From Dehalococcoidia bacterium (GTDB lineage: Bacteria; Chloroflexota; Dehalococcoidia; Lucifugimonadales; JAGWBF01), in assembly GCA_021295955.1 (NCBI GenBank), contig JAGWBJ010000018.1:1-35818 (forward strand): DNA of 35,818 nt, read 5' to 3'. Positions within the stretch are counted from its first letter, which is position 1; the number at the start of each line of letters is the position of its first letter. Positions 1 through 8,023 of this stretch are shown here, piece after piece. The notes under the pieces were generated by a model. The model was not told the DNA's origin. It was given only the letters and a program-made list of their open reading frames with translations, and searched no databases. Both the position numbers and the translations under genes were made by a program.

Positions 1-589
1 TCAGGGCGTCGGTCCCCGTCTGGGAGAGGTAGTCGGACACCTCGCTTCTCCCGATCATGGGAGCGTAGATGTTGGCGAACACGTCCAGCGCCTCCGCCCT
101 CTGGTCTTCGCCCTGGATGCCCGTCAGCAGGCCGTAGGTCTCCAAGTTGCCCACCGACGCCACGGGTATGCCCGGCGCGGCCAGGGCCCGGGGCAGACCC
201 CGTCCGAAGTTCACCCCAGTCAGCACGTTTTCCGAGCGGGGGTCGATCTCCCGGATGGCCCGGCCAAGCCATCCCTCGGTCCCCACTTTCTCCGGTTCGC
301 ACGTGTGCCAGATGTCCATGGAGCGGAAGTGGGAGCGGTTGGGGTTCGGGTATCCGATGCCCTGGATGATCGCCACCTTCCCCTGGTCGTAGAGGGTCTT
401 GATGGGCGCCATCGCGGGATTGAACCCGATGTAGTCGTCGATGGGTAGCACCTCTTCTTCGGCTATCCTCACCGACGGCCTGTTGTCGGCGTACAGGGGG
501 TCCCCATAGGGGACGATGGTGTTGAGGGAGTCGTTCCCCCCGGAGAGCTGGAGCACTACCAGGACCCGGTCTCTGTCGCCTGCACCCAT
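1..589 (-). CDS. DUF1501 family protein (partial, cut by left window edge)
   Basis: The frame is open from an ATG at 587-589 to the window edge, about 196 codons, and the C-terminus lies outside. The start sits 10 nt after the DUF1800 stop and has a GGGAGAGG ribosome site inside the gap, so the two genes are probably translationally coupled. The N-terminus reads VLVVLQLSGGNDSLNTIVPY, then HFRSMDIWHT near residue 95. This is the typical DUF1501 (PF07394) opening, in a family related to sulfatase/alkaline phosphatase folds. DUF1501 genes commonly neighbour DUF1800 genes, as here; the biochemical role of the pair is unknown. Most family members begin with a Tat signal. This one starts directly at the first core strand and shows no signal peptide, which suggests a cytoplasmic protein. 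Family call is confident; function is unknown. Confidence 0.85.
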   Translation of the reverse strand, partial: MGAGDRDRVLVVLQLSGGNDSLNTIVPYGDPLYADNRPSVRIAEEEVLPIDDYIGFNPAMAPIKTLYDQGKVAIIQGIGYPNPNRSHFRSMDIWHTCEPEKVGTEGWLGRAIREIDPRSENVLTGVNFGRGLPRALAAPGIPVASVGNLETYGLLTGIQGEDQRAEALDVFANIYAPMIGRSEVSDYLSQTGTDAL

Positions 590-599
590 CTGCCTCTCC

Positions 600-2006
600 C
601 TAAGCGAACTGGTATTCCTGAGTCGCCACTATTAGCTGCAGCGTTTGCGCCACGCGTCGACCGAACTCTTCGCCCGAGGTGTCCAGGTCTCCGCCCTTGG
701 CCAGGTGTGAGACCAGCTTGTCCCGGGTCTCCCTGGGCAGACGGTAGCCTCCCAGGATGTCCAGGCAGCCGTCTACCAGACTCTCGGGCGACAGCGCCGG
801 GCCCGTGGAGGCTAGTCGGTCCACGATGGAGCGGACGCCTGGATGGTCCAGGTTGCCCATCTGGTCCGCGGTGTAGTTGATGCGCTCCACCAGGGTACCG
901 CTGTCGACCCAGTCTTTACCGGTGTGCCACCCCTCCACCGTGGGGGGATTCAGGATGTCCTGGCCCATGTACCGCATCTCCATGACCAGGTCCAGGGCCC
1001 CCGGCTTGTTTGCGGCGAACTCCCCCGTCTGCTTGACCGTGCCTATCACCACCTCCACGGGGCTCTTGACCTTCTGGAAGCGGGCGTCCTTGAAGAAGTC
1101 GGAATTTAGCAGTACCCGCATGACCTGGAGCATATCGTAGTCACTCTCCATGAACACTCTCTCCAGGGTCTCTATCGCTTGGGGGTCCCGGGGAGGGATG
1201 TCCTTCCAGGCGGGCACAATCGGCTCGTCGGCGACGAAGAAGTTATATAGGTGACGGGCGATGAACCGGCGCGTGGCGGGCTGCCGGGCGAGTATCTCTA
1301 TCACGTCCTCGCCGTTCCAGCGCCCGGTCTCGCCCAGGAACGTCTTTTCCCCGTCGTCGTGGTCGGTGGCGTCGTAGTAGAAGGTCCACGTGTGGGGCCC
1401 GTAGGGGTCCGTGGGCAGGGGGGGCTTGATCCCCCAACCGGTGAAGGCGCGGGAGCATGCCTGGACGTCCTCCTCCGTGTAGTTGGCCTCGCCGTCCATG
1501 CCGACGCCCATGGAGAACAGCTCGAGCAGCTCGCGGCCGTAGTTCTCGTTGATGGCTCCTTTGTGGTTCTCGGTGTTGTCCAGGTAGTAGAGCATGGCCG
1601 GGTCCTTGGACAGCTCCACCAGGACATCTGGGAAGCGGCCCAGCCCCAGCCTCCGAAACATGTCGATCTGGATGGTAACCTGGCGGACGTTGTCGGCCTT
1701 GCCAGCGCCGGTGCACAGGACGCCGTGCCAGAACAGGGCCATCTTCTCTTCCAGGGGGCGGCGGGTCGCTATTAGCTTGTGGGTCCAGAATATCTGGCCG
1801 GGCTCGATGGCCGTGCGGTCTTGGAGCTCGGGGAAGTCCCTGAACAGGCGCTCCTCGTCCCACTCGGGTTGGCGTTCCGGGTGGAGCAGCTCCTCGACCG
1901 TTTCCTCGTATCCCTTGGCCGCATGTCTCTCCAGCTCTTCTATGGTGGCCCCGAACCCGGCGCGCCTGAATAGATGAGCCATAAGAGCGATGCTTTCCGT
2001 CGTCAT
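600..2006 (-). CDS. DUF1800 family protein (copy 1)
   Basis: A 468-residue protein of the DUF1800 family (PF08811), whose function is not established. Family landmarks are visible: HLFRRAGFG (residues 11-19), FWH (92-94), NYGRELLELFSMG (155-167), FTGW (188-191), HLYNFFV, and a late NPPTVEGWHTGKDW. I chose the ATG at 2004-2006 rather than an upstream GTG at 2024. AAGGAG lies 5 nt before the ATG, and the resulting N-terminus matches the paralogue at 8024 (MTDKRIALMAHLMRRAGFG). There is no signal peptide or membrane segment, although many DUF1800 proteins are thought to be exported. It follows a solute-binding protein gene across a terminator-like hairpin and is coupled to DUF1501. It ends LQLIVATQEYQFA, close to the ending of copy 2 (LQLIGATKEYQFC), so the two copies are true paralogues. 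Confidence 0.88.
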   Translation of the reverse strand: MTTESIALMAHLFRRAGFGATIEELERHAAKGYEETVEELLHPERQPEWDEERLFRDFPELQDRTAIEPGQIFWTHKLIATRRPLEEKMALFWHGVLCTGAGKADNVRQVTIQIDMFRRLGLGRFPDVLVELSKDPAMLYYLDNTENHKGAINENYGRELLELFSMGVGMDGEANYTEEDVQACSRAFTGWGIKPPLPTDPYGPHTWTFYYDATDHDDGEKTFLGETGRWNGEDVIEILARQPATRRFIARHLYNFFVADEPIVPAWKDIPPRDPQAIETLERVFMESDYDMLQVMRVLLNSDFFKDARFQKVKSPVEVVIGTVKQTGEFAANKPGALDLVMEMRYMGQDILNPPTVEGWHTGKDWVDSGTLVERINYTADQMGNLDHPGVRSIVDRLASTGPALSPESLVDGCLDILGGYRLPRETRDKLVSHLAKGGDLDTSGEEFGRRVAQTLQLIVATQEYQFA

Positions 2007-2070
2007 CTTGGCTCCTTGTTCCACCGTCTACCCCCAGCGGCGGGGTACGCCGCCGCACCAGGCATCCAAA

Positions 2071-2099
2071 CAGGGCTGGGGTCGGCGACCCCAGCCCTG
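2071..2099 (-). terminator. Strong hairpin between SBP1 and DUF1800
   Basis: A perfect 13-bp inverted repeat (2071-2083 with 2087-2099, loop GGC). Read on the minus strand it starts 47 nt after the SBP1 stop codon and is followed by TTTGG. It is probably an intrinsic terminator or attenuator that limits read-through from the binding-protein gene into DUF1800-DUF1501. The T-run is short, so partial termination or 3'-end protection is equally plausible. Confidence 0.6.
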
Positions 2100-2146
2100 A
2101 GACCGGTCCTTTTCGGCCACAGCGGCCACCAACCGATCGGATTGCC

Positions 2147-4351
2147 TTATTGCCCCAGGCCCCAGTCAGGCTGGGCGTCGGGGTCGTACCACAGGTGCTC
2201 CTTCTTGTGGATCACGTTCCAGGCCGCCCCTACGTCACTGGCCTTGGGCAGGTGGAAGTTCCTGATCTGTACGTTCAGGGCCCCGTTGACCGGTATCCAG
2301 CCCAGGGGTACCCACTGGGCGATGCCTTCGTCCCTGAGGATCGCTTCGATCTCCAGCACCAGCGCCTTGCGCTCTTCCGTAGACCCGGCCCTGGACTGCC
2401 GCTCGGCCAGCTCGTCTATCCTGGGGTCGTGCCAGTTCAGGGAGTTCCTGCCGCCGCCGGCCAGGTACATCTGGCCCAGCAACGCGTTGGGGTCGTTCAG
2501 CTCGACGCCGTGGCTCTCCTGGTGGAGGTCGAACCGGCCCTCGTTGCGCTCGATGGACGCCGCGGCGAGGTCCAGCACCTTCACCGACAGGTCCCAGCCG
2601 AAGGTCTCGTTCATCTGCCTCTTGATCAGGTCGGACATGTTCACGCTGGAGGCGTCGTCGAAGGAGAGGACGTCCCCCGAGAAGTTGTTCTCGTATCCGG
2701 CCTCCCGTACCAGCCTCTGGGCCTCGGCGATGTCGTCGGGGTGCTTCTGGGAGCCCACGACCTTCACCGGGTCCGTCGTGATGAGGTTGCCGTCGGCGTC
2801 CACGTACCTCCATCCGGGCCAGCTGGCCTCGGCTTCGGAGACGGAGGAGCCTCCGGGAAGGAAGGTCCCCTGCCGCCCGATTCCCTTGAACACCGTCTTG
2901 ATTATCTCGACACGGTCCAAGGCCATCATGACGGCCTTTCGCACATTGGGGTCGTCGAAGGGCGGCTTGGTCCAGTTGAGCATTATTCCGGGCGCGCCGG
3001 CTCCCGGGAGCTGGAAAGCCCTGAGCTTACCGCCCGTGTCCTCCTCGAGCTGTTCATACACGTCGAAGGTGGGCGCGTTCTGGTAGGTGGCCGTCCAGCC
3101 CATCACCTGCTCCGACTGCATGGCGGAGACGGCCCTGAGCCGGTCCTTGAACAGGATGCCCTTCCAGCCGTCGAAGAAGGGACGGCCTTCCTTGAAGTAG
3201 TTGGGGTTCTTCTCCCACTCGATGACTACGCCCCGCTCGAGGTTCTTGAACATCCAGGGGCCCGAGCCCACCAGGTTCTCGTAGCAGCAGTTGACCTCGT
3301 CCTGGGTCAGGTTCTCGACGATGTGCTTGGGGTACACCTTTACGTAGTCGAAGGCAAGCCAGGGCAGGAAGGCGGCGGATGGGAACTTGATGGTGACCTC
3401 CACCGTCTTGTCGTCGATGACCCTGGAGTTGCCCGGCGCGTAGAAGGGCTTCAGGGCTGCTCCGGCCCGTGGCCTGATCGCGTCCGGGTCCACCACCCGG
3501 TCCAGGCTGAACACCACGTCGGCAGCCGTCACGGGGGTGCGGGCCTCGTCGGTCCAGTTGGCGTCGGGGTGGATGGTGAAGGTGTAGACGCGCCCGTCCG
3601 GGCTCGCCTCCCAGGTCGTTGCCAGGTCACCGATGACCTCGCTGGCGTTGACCGGGTTGAACTCCACCAGCTGGTTGAACCGGTTGCCGGCCACCGTCAG
3701 GCCGGAGTTGATGCTTGCCGAGAAGTGCAGGTCGATGAACCCCGGGTCCGAGGTGGACGCGAAGTTTATCGTCCCGCCGTACTTGCCCCGCCCCACCCAG
3801 TCGGGCACCGGGGCTGCCTCGGCCATGGCCACGGGGGTCGCGATGCGGTCCAGTATCTCCTCTATCTGGATCTCCGAGGCCTGGGCTACGGCGTCGGCCA
3901 CAGCGTCGGCCACGGCCTGGTCGATGGCCATCGCCAGCTCCTCGGAGGTGACGCCTGATTCCGCCCCCGCGACGGCGTCGGCGGTGGCCTGTTTGACCAT
4001 CCTGTCGATCTCCTCGGCGGAAACGCTTTCGGGGATATCGATGCCCTGGATGGCCTCGTTCACCAGCATGCTGACGTCGTCGGCGGACACGCCCTCGGGG
4101 ATGTCTATCCCGGCGACGGCCTCGTTGACCATCCCCGCGATCTCCTCAGCCGACACGGTTTCGCCTACGGCTTCTCCAACAGCCTCTCCGACGGCGGACC
4201 TGACTGCCGACTCTACGTCCGCCGACGTTATGCCGGGGGCTTGCGTTGGCGCCGGGGTCGGGTCCTCGCCGCAGGCAGCGCCTACGACAAATACAGCCAG
4301 CAGGGCTCCCAACAGTAGCCACTTCCAACCAGCCCGCAAAACATGCGTCAT
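2147..4351 (-). CDS. ABC transporter substrate-binding lipoprotein, family 5 (SBP1), with repeated helical stalk
   Basis: Extracytoplasmic binding protein of the peptide/nickel (family 5, SBP_bac_5) type, 734 residues. The start is the ATG at 4349-4351, with GGAGG 5 nt upstream; a GTG at 4363 overlaps that site. Residues 1-27 form a lipoprotein signal: a Lys-containing N-terminus, a hydrophobic core, and VGAAC with Cys27 as the lipidated residue. A Pro/Thr spacer follows. Residues about 40-161 are a series of helical repeats of the form (S/T)xE(E/D)(I/L)xxxVxxAV, two of them near-identical 22-mers. The binding domain starts about residue 187 (GKYGGTINFA) and carries the family hallmarks WEASPDGRVYTFTIHPDANW and TAADVVFSLDR. 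The total is longer than usual for the family (about 500-600) because of the repeats. No permease lies beside it, so it may share the permeases encoded at 13980-15885. The ligand is unknown. Confidence 0.9.
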   Translation of the reverse strand: MTHVLRAGWKWLLLGALLAVFVVGAACGEDPTPAPTQAPGITSADVESAVRSAVGEAVGEAVGETVSAEEIAGMVNEAVAGIDIPEGVSADDVSMLVNEAIQGIDIPESVSAEEIDRMVKQATADAVAGAESGVTSEELAMAIDQAVADAVADAVAQASEIQIEEILDRIATPVAMAEAAPVPDWVGRGKYGGTINFASTSDPGFIDLHFSASINSGLTVAGNRFNQLVEFNPVNASEVIGDLATTWEASPDGRVYTFTIHPDANWTDEARTPVTAADVVFSLDRVVDPDAIRPRAGAALKPFYAPGNSRVIDDKTVEVTIKFPSAAFLPWLAFDYVKVYPKHIVENLTQDEVNCCYENLVGSGPWMFKNLERGVVIEWEKNPNYFKEGRPFFDGWKGILFKDRLRAVSAMQSEQVMGWTATYQNAPTFDVYEQLEEDTGGKLRAFQLPGAGAPGIMLNWTKPPFDDPNVRKAVMMALDRVEIIKTVFKGIGRQGTFLPGGSSVSEAEASWPGWRYVDADGNLITTDPVKVVGSQKHPDDIAEAQRLVREAGYENNFSGDVLSFDDASSVNMSDLIKRQMNETFGWDLSVKVLDLAAASIERNEGRFDLHQESHGVELNDPNALLGQMYLAGGGRNSLNWHDPRIDELAERQSRAGSTEERKALVLEIEAILRDEGIAQWVPLGWIPVNGALNVQIRNFHLPKASDVGAAWNVIHKKEHLWYDPDAQPDWGLGQ

Positions 4352-4391
4352 TGCTTCCTCCACAGAATCAAATCCGAGTCAAGCGCGTCTT

Positions 4392-4420
4392 AGGATACAG
4401 CGAGTTCGTAGGAGCGTCAA
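4392..4420 (-). promoter_or_regulatory. Sigma70-type promoter for SBP1
   Basis: On the minus strand, TTGACG (4415-4420), a 17-bp spacer and TATCCT (4392-4397) lie about 40 nt before the SBP1 start. A second TTGACT-containing copy of the -35 neighbourhood occurs at about 4376-4387. The binding protein can therefore be transcribed separately from the upstream amidohydrolase gene. Confidence 0.6.
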
Positions 4421-4460
4421 GCGTACCGTCGGGATTTGAGGCCGCGCCGGCGGCCGGCCG

Positions 4461-6011
4461 CTACCGGCTGGCGTTGTAGATGGTGTGGGGCGTCATGCCC
4501 TCGGGTATCGTCCCCTCGTAGAACCGCCTCAGATAGGGCATGAGCTGGTCGGTCATGTCCCGCATTTCGATTTGATAGTCGGTCTTGGGCCTGTTGAGCA
4601 CCTCTTTCAGCTCCCGGTAGAGGCCCTCCTTGTCGATCTTGGTGAGCTTGCGGTCCCGCATGACCACCTCCCCGTCCACCAGCACCGTGTGCACGTCCCA
4701 CTTGGTGCCCCTATGTACCACCGCGTCCACGATGGATACCTCGGGGTCCAGGTACGGCTCCTCGATGCTGTCCAGGCTCAGGAGCACGACGTCGGCCCGC
4801 TTCCCGGGCTCCAGGGTGCCCACCCTGTCCCCGAACCAGCTTGCGTAGGCGCCGTTCTCCGTGGCCATCTGGAACACCTGGTAGGAGGTGGGGGGCGCCG
4901 TCTCCACTCCGGGGGCCTTGTGGATCTTTTGCACCAGGCGCATCTCCTGGAGCAGGTCCTTGTCGTCGTTGATGCCGGCCTCGTCGCTGCCTATGGCCAC
5001 CCGGATGCCCTTCTGGAGCAGCTTCCCTATGGGCGCGATGCCGCTGGAGATGCGGAGGTTGGAGCTGGCGTTGTGGCACACGTTGGTGCCCGTGGCCGCC
5101 ATCACCTCTATGTCCTCGTCGGTGACCCAGACACTGTGGCCGCAGACCACGTCGGGGCCCAGGAATCCCAGGTCGTTCAGGTGCTGCAGGGGGGTCTTGT
5201 TCCAGGCACGCAGGCCCTCCAGCTTCTGGTAGATGCTCTCCTGCAGGTGAATATGTATTCCGGTCTTGTGCTTGTTGGCCAGCTCCCTGAAGGCCACCAG
5301 CAGCTCGTCGGAGCACCGGTGGACGTTGCTGGGGGCAAGGGTGAGACGGACCCGCTCGTAACGGTTGCCCCACCGTTCGCTTATCTCCTCGAAGGCCTCT
5401 ATCGTCTCCTCGACGGGGCGGTAGCTGGCCGCCATGAACGACGTGAACCGCTCCGCCAGCTCCGGGGGCAGGGTGGCGGCGAAGCCGGCCTCGGTGCCCA
5501 GGGAGACCAGGGAGTTCTGGTCGGCCACGGAGGGGCAGTAGGACACCCGCATCCCCGACTCCTGGAAGGCCGTGATGGCCCTGTCCGCCGCCTCCGGGTT
5601 CATGGGCCGGGCGCCCCTGTTCGATCCGTGTATGGCCTGTACCGTGGTGGTGCCCGATTCGATCATTTGGACCGCGCCGTAGAGCTGGTCCAGGTAGGGG
5701 TCCAGACGCCGGGCGTAGGCCCGGCCCATGGTAACCAGGCCCCACAGGTCCAAAGGCAGGTCGGGGGCGCCGAGCTGGAAGGGGGTCAGGCCGACGTGGA
5801 AGTGGTCGTTGACCAGCCCGGGCATCACCACGTATCGCGGGGAGCCGATGACCTCCACGTCGGGATGATTGGCCCTGAGCCGCTCGTAGTCCCCCACCTC
5901 GACGATCTCGCCGTCCCTCTGGAACAGCGCGCCGTCGGACACCACCTCGGCGGAGTCGGGGCCCGTTACCTTGCGGATGACGTACTTTCCCCGTACCAAC
6001 GATGAAGCCAT
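4461..6011 (-). CDS. Amidohydrolase, ATZ/TRZ/cytosine-deaminase-like (paralogue 1)
   Basis: A 516-residue cytoplasmic metal-dependent hydrolase of the amidohydrolase superfamily, closest in motif layout to the chlorohydrolase/deaminase (ATZ/TRZ, guanine deaminase, S-adenosylhomocysteine deaminase) branch. Visible metal and catalytic positions are H70 and H72 (NDHFHVG), H255 and E258 (HIHLQE), H292 (CGHSVWVTDEDI) and D343 (GSDEAGINDD). A composite beta-sandwich is formed by the two ends (RGKYVIRKVTG; EPGKRADVVLL). The start ATG is preceded by AGGAGGGAGACCC, and the AGGAGG is part of the neighbouring tandem repeat. It lies 153 nt downstream of paralogue 2 in the same direction and ends 109 nt before SBP1. 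Such enzymes deaminate or dechlorinate ring compounds or hydrolyse amides. The substrate cannot be told here. Confidence 0.88.
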   Translation of the reverse strand: MASSLVRGKYVIRKVTGPDSAEVVSDGALFQRDGEIVEVGDYERLRANHPDVEVIGSPRYVVMPGLVNDHFHVGLTPFQLGAPDLPLDLWGLVTMGRAYARRLDPYLDQLYGAVQMIESGTTTVQAIHGSNRGARPMNPEAADRAITAFQESGMRVSYCPSVADQNSLVSLGTEAGFAATLPPELAERFTSFMAASYRPVEETIEAFEEISERWGNRYERVRLTLAPSNVHRCSDELLVAFRELANKHKTGIHIHLQESIYQKLEGLRAWNKTPLQHLNDLGFLGPDVVCGHSVWVTDEDIEVMAATGTNVCHNASSNLRISSGIAPIGKLLQKGIRVAIGSDEAGINDDKDLLQEMRLVQKIHKAPGVETAPPTSYQVFQMATENGAYASWFGDRVGTLEPGKRADVVLLSLDSIEEPYLDPEVSIVDAVVHRGTKWDVHTVLVDGEVVMRDRKLTKIDKEGLYRELKEVLNRPKTDYQIEMRDMTDQLMPYLRRFYEGTIPEGMTPHTIYNASR

Positions 6012-6021
6012 GGGTCTCCCT

Positions 6022-6152
6022 CCTGTGCCGGTCTTATGGGGCCTGTGCCGGTCTTATGGGGCCCGTGCCGGTCTTACGGGGCCTGTGCCGGTCTTATGGG
6101 GGCATGCCGGTCTTGCGGGGCCTGTGCCGGTCTTGCGGGGCCTGTGCCGGTT
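6022..6152. repeat. 20-bp tandem repeat (about 7 units) between two amidohydrolase genes
   Basis: The unit cctgtgccggtcttatgggg is repeated head to tail, with starts at 6022, 6042, 6062, 6082, 6102 (19 bp, degenerate), 6121 and 6141 (partial). It fills almost the whole 153-bp gap between paralogues 2 and 1. The last unit in the direction of transcription supplies the Shine-Dalgarno sequence of paralogue 1. The units are contiguous with no spacers, so this is a minisatellite, not CRISPR. Confidence 0.95.
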
Positions 6153-6164
6153 TGACCACTGGGG

Positions 6165-7718
6165 CTAGTACCGCGAGTTGTACACGGAGTGGGGGGTCAG
6201 GTCCTGGGGGAAGGTGCCCTGGAGGAATCGCCTCATGTGCGGCTCGACCTGCCTCACCAGGTCGCGGGCCTCCATCTCCCTGGCGTCCAGGGGCCTGTTC
6301 AGGGCCGAGCTGATCTCCTTGAGCACCGCCTCTTTGTCCACGTGGGTCAGCTTTCCGTCGCGCATCACCACGTCGCCGTCGATAATCACCGTGTCCACGT
6401 CCTGGCTACGCCCCCGGTATACCAGGGCGTCGATGAGGGTTATCTCCGGGTCGATAAACGGGTACTCGATGTTTCGGAGGTCCATAAGGACGATGTCGGC
6501 CCGCTTGCCGGGCTCCAGGGTGCCCACCCGGTCCCCGAACCAGGCGGCGTAGGCCCCGTGCTCGGTGGCCATCCTGAAGAGGTCGTAGGGCGTTGGGATG
6601 ACGTTGTCTATGCCCGGCAGGTAGTGCAGGCGCAGGGCCAGGCGCATCTCCTGGTACATGTCCTTGTCGTCGTTGATGGTCGCCTCGTCGCTGCCCAGGG
6701 CGACCCTTATCCCCTTTTGCAGCAGCTTCCCCACCGGGGCGATGCCGTTGTGGATGCGCAGGTTGGAGCTGGCGTTGTGGCACACGTTGGTGCCCGTGGC
6801 CGCCATCAGCTCGATGTCCTCGTCGGTGATCCAGACGCTGTGGCCGCACACCACCTCAGGCCCCAGAAAGCCCAGGTCGCCCAGGTGCTGGAAGGGGGTC
6901 TTACCGTAGGCGTTCATGCCGTGGAACTTCTGGTACGGGCTCTCCTGGAGGTGGATGTGGATACCCGTCCGGTACTTGGTGGCCAGCTCCTTGAAGGCGA
7001 CGAGCAGCTCGTCCGAGCAGCGGTGCACGTTGCTGGGCGCCAGGGTGACGCGAATTCGCTCGTGCTGGTCGTTGCCGTATCTCCTGAAGACCTCTTCCAG
7101 GGCCTCCATCCACTCCTCCACCCGTCCGTATGCCCGGCCCACGTAGCTGGCGAACCGCTCGCCCAGGTCTCCGGGCATGAACGCGGCGAAATCTCGCTCG
7201 TCCCCCCGGGGCCCCACGATGTGGGCGTTCTGGTCGGCGATGGTGGGCGCGTAGGAGACGCGCATTCCGGCTTCCTGGTAGGCCTTCAGGGCCTTGTCCG
7301 CCACATTCGGGATCTCGGCTGGGTTTGTTCTGGTGATTCCGCCGTGTATGGCGCACACCGTGGTGGTGCCCGTCTCGATCATCTGGATGGCCCCGTACAA
7401 CTGGTCCAGGTACGGGTCTATGCGCCTGGCGCCCATCCTTATCAGGGCCCTGAGCTCCTGGGTGTTGTCCAACGCCCCCATCTGGCACGGGCTCAGCCCC
7501 ACGTGGAAGTGGTCGTTGACCATCCCCGGCATCACCACGTAGCTGGGGGAGCCTATGACCTCCACGTCCGGGTGCCGGGCCTTCAGGTCCCCGTACGGGC
7601 CCACCTCGACGATGGCGCCGTCCCTCTGGAACACGGCCCCGTCGGAGACTACCTCCGCCGAGTCGGGCCCGGTAATCTTGGATATGACGTACTTGCCCCT
7701 TATCAACGACGAAGCCAC
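6165..7718 (-). CDS. Amidohydrolase, ATZ/TRZ/cytosine-deaminase-like (paralogue 2)
   Basis: A 517-residue paralogue of the enzymes at 4461-6011 and 10485-12035. It has the same landmarks: NDHFHVG for the HxH metal site, GIHIHLQES, CGHSVWITDEDI, NVCHNASSNLR, and GSDEATINDDKD for the metal-binding Asp. The C-terminus ends HSVYNSRY, a Tyr-Asn ending shared by all three copies. I chose the GTG at 7716-7718. The AAGGAGGT at 7725-7732 lies 6 nt upstream, and the N-terminus then aligns with the paralogues (ASSLIRGKYVIS). An upstream GTG at 7724 would touch the ribosome site. It is the first gene of the leftward set and has its own promoter. No signal peptide is present, so it should be cytoplasmic. 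The reaction is probably a deamination or ring/amide hydrolysis; the substrate is unknown. Confidence 0.88.
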   Translation of the reverse strand: MASSLIRGKYVISKITGPDSAEVVSDGAVFQRDGAIVEVGPYGDLKARHPDVEVIGSPSYVVMPGMVNDHFHVGLSPCQMGALDNTQELRALIRMGARRIDPYLDQLYGAIQMIETGTTTVCAIHGGITRTNPAEIPNVADKALKAYQEAGMRVSYAPTIADQNAHIVGPRGDERDFAAFMPGDLGERFASYVGRAYGRVEEWMEALEEVFRRYGNDQHERIRVTLAPSNVHRCSDELLVAFKELATKYRTGIHIHLQESPYQKFHGMNAYGKTPFQHLGDLGFLGPEVVCGHSVWITDEDIELMAATGTNVCHNASSNLRIHNGIAPVGKLLQKGIRVALGSDEATINDDKDMYQEMRLALRLHYLPGIDNVIPTPYDLFRMATEHGAYAAWFGDRVGTLEPGKRADIVLMDLRNIEYPFIDPEITLIDALVYRGRSQDVDTVIIDGDVVMRDGKLTHVDKEAVLKEISSALNRPLDAREMEARDLVRQVEPHMRRFLQGTFPQDLTPHSVYNSRY

Positions 7719-7761
7719 TGCCACACCTCCTTGCGCCAGCTACGGAAGGGGGTCTGCGGGT

Positions 7762-7790
7762 AGCGTACTTGCTCCCGGGCACCATGTCAA
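7762..7790 (-). promoter_or_regulatory. Sigma70-type promoter for amidohydrolase paralogue 2
   Basis: On the minus strand, a perfect TTGACA (7785-7790), a 17-bp spacer and TACGCT (7762-7767) lie about 45 nt before the GTG start. This places the start of the leftward transcript near 7755. Confidence 0.6.
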
Positions 7791-7870
7791 TCTGGGGGCC
7801 CGGCGAGGCCGAAATCCCTTCCCGGCAGGCCATTGCGATGCGGCTGGTTGGCCGGGTTTCCTAGGCTCGT

Positions 7871-7901
7871 TATCTCCATTCGTAAAGTATGGAGGATATC
7901 C
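7871..7901. promoter_or_regulatory. Inverted repeat in the divergent promoter region (possible operator)
   Basis: The sequence ctccat (7874-7879), 9 nt, then atggag (7889-7894) forms an inverted repeat, directly followed by the palindrome ggatatcc. It lies between the leftward promoter (7762-7790) and the rightward promoter (7912-7940), where a regulator could control both. No regulator gene is in the window, so this is only a candidate. Confidence 0.3.
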
Positions 7902-7911
7902 AGATACCTCT

Positions 7912-7940
7912 TTGATTTGGCAAATCCTGGGTGATATAGT
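7912..7940 (+). promoter_or_regulatory. Sigma70-type promoter for DUF1800 copy 2
   Basis: TTGATT (7912-7917), a 17-bp spacer and TATAGT (7935-7940), with a TGA extended -10 motif just before the -10 box. The predicted start near 7947 gives a leader of about 77 nt to the ATG at 8024. The remaining bases of the 7719-8023 spacer hold nothing else that I recognise. Confidence 0.65.
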
Positions 7941-8023
7941 GTAGGCCCATAAGAATGCGGCGGGCGTAGCTGCAAAAGCCGGGTGGCGGACGGCCGGCAA
8001 GCCCGCTGGTAAAGGTCGTGTAC

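Noticed and set aside
2150..3958. Long plus-strand open frame of 602 codons opposite SBP1
   Set aside because: It lies antisense to a clear lipoprotein gene, its composition is rich in V, G, H and P as expected for a GC-rich shadow frame, and it has no domain or ribosome site.
6022..6152. Possible CRISPR array
   Set aside because: The 20-bp units are contiguous, without unique spacers, and no cas genes are nearby.
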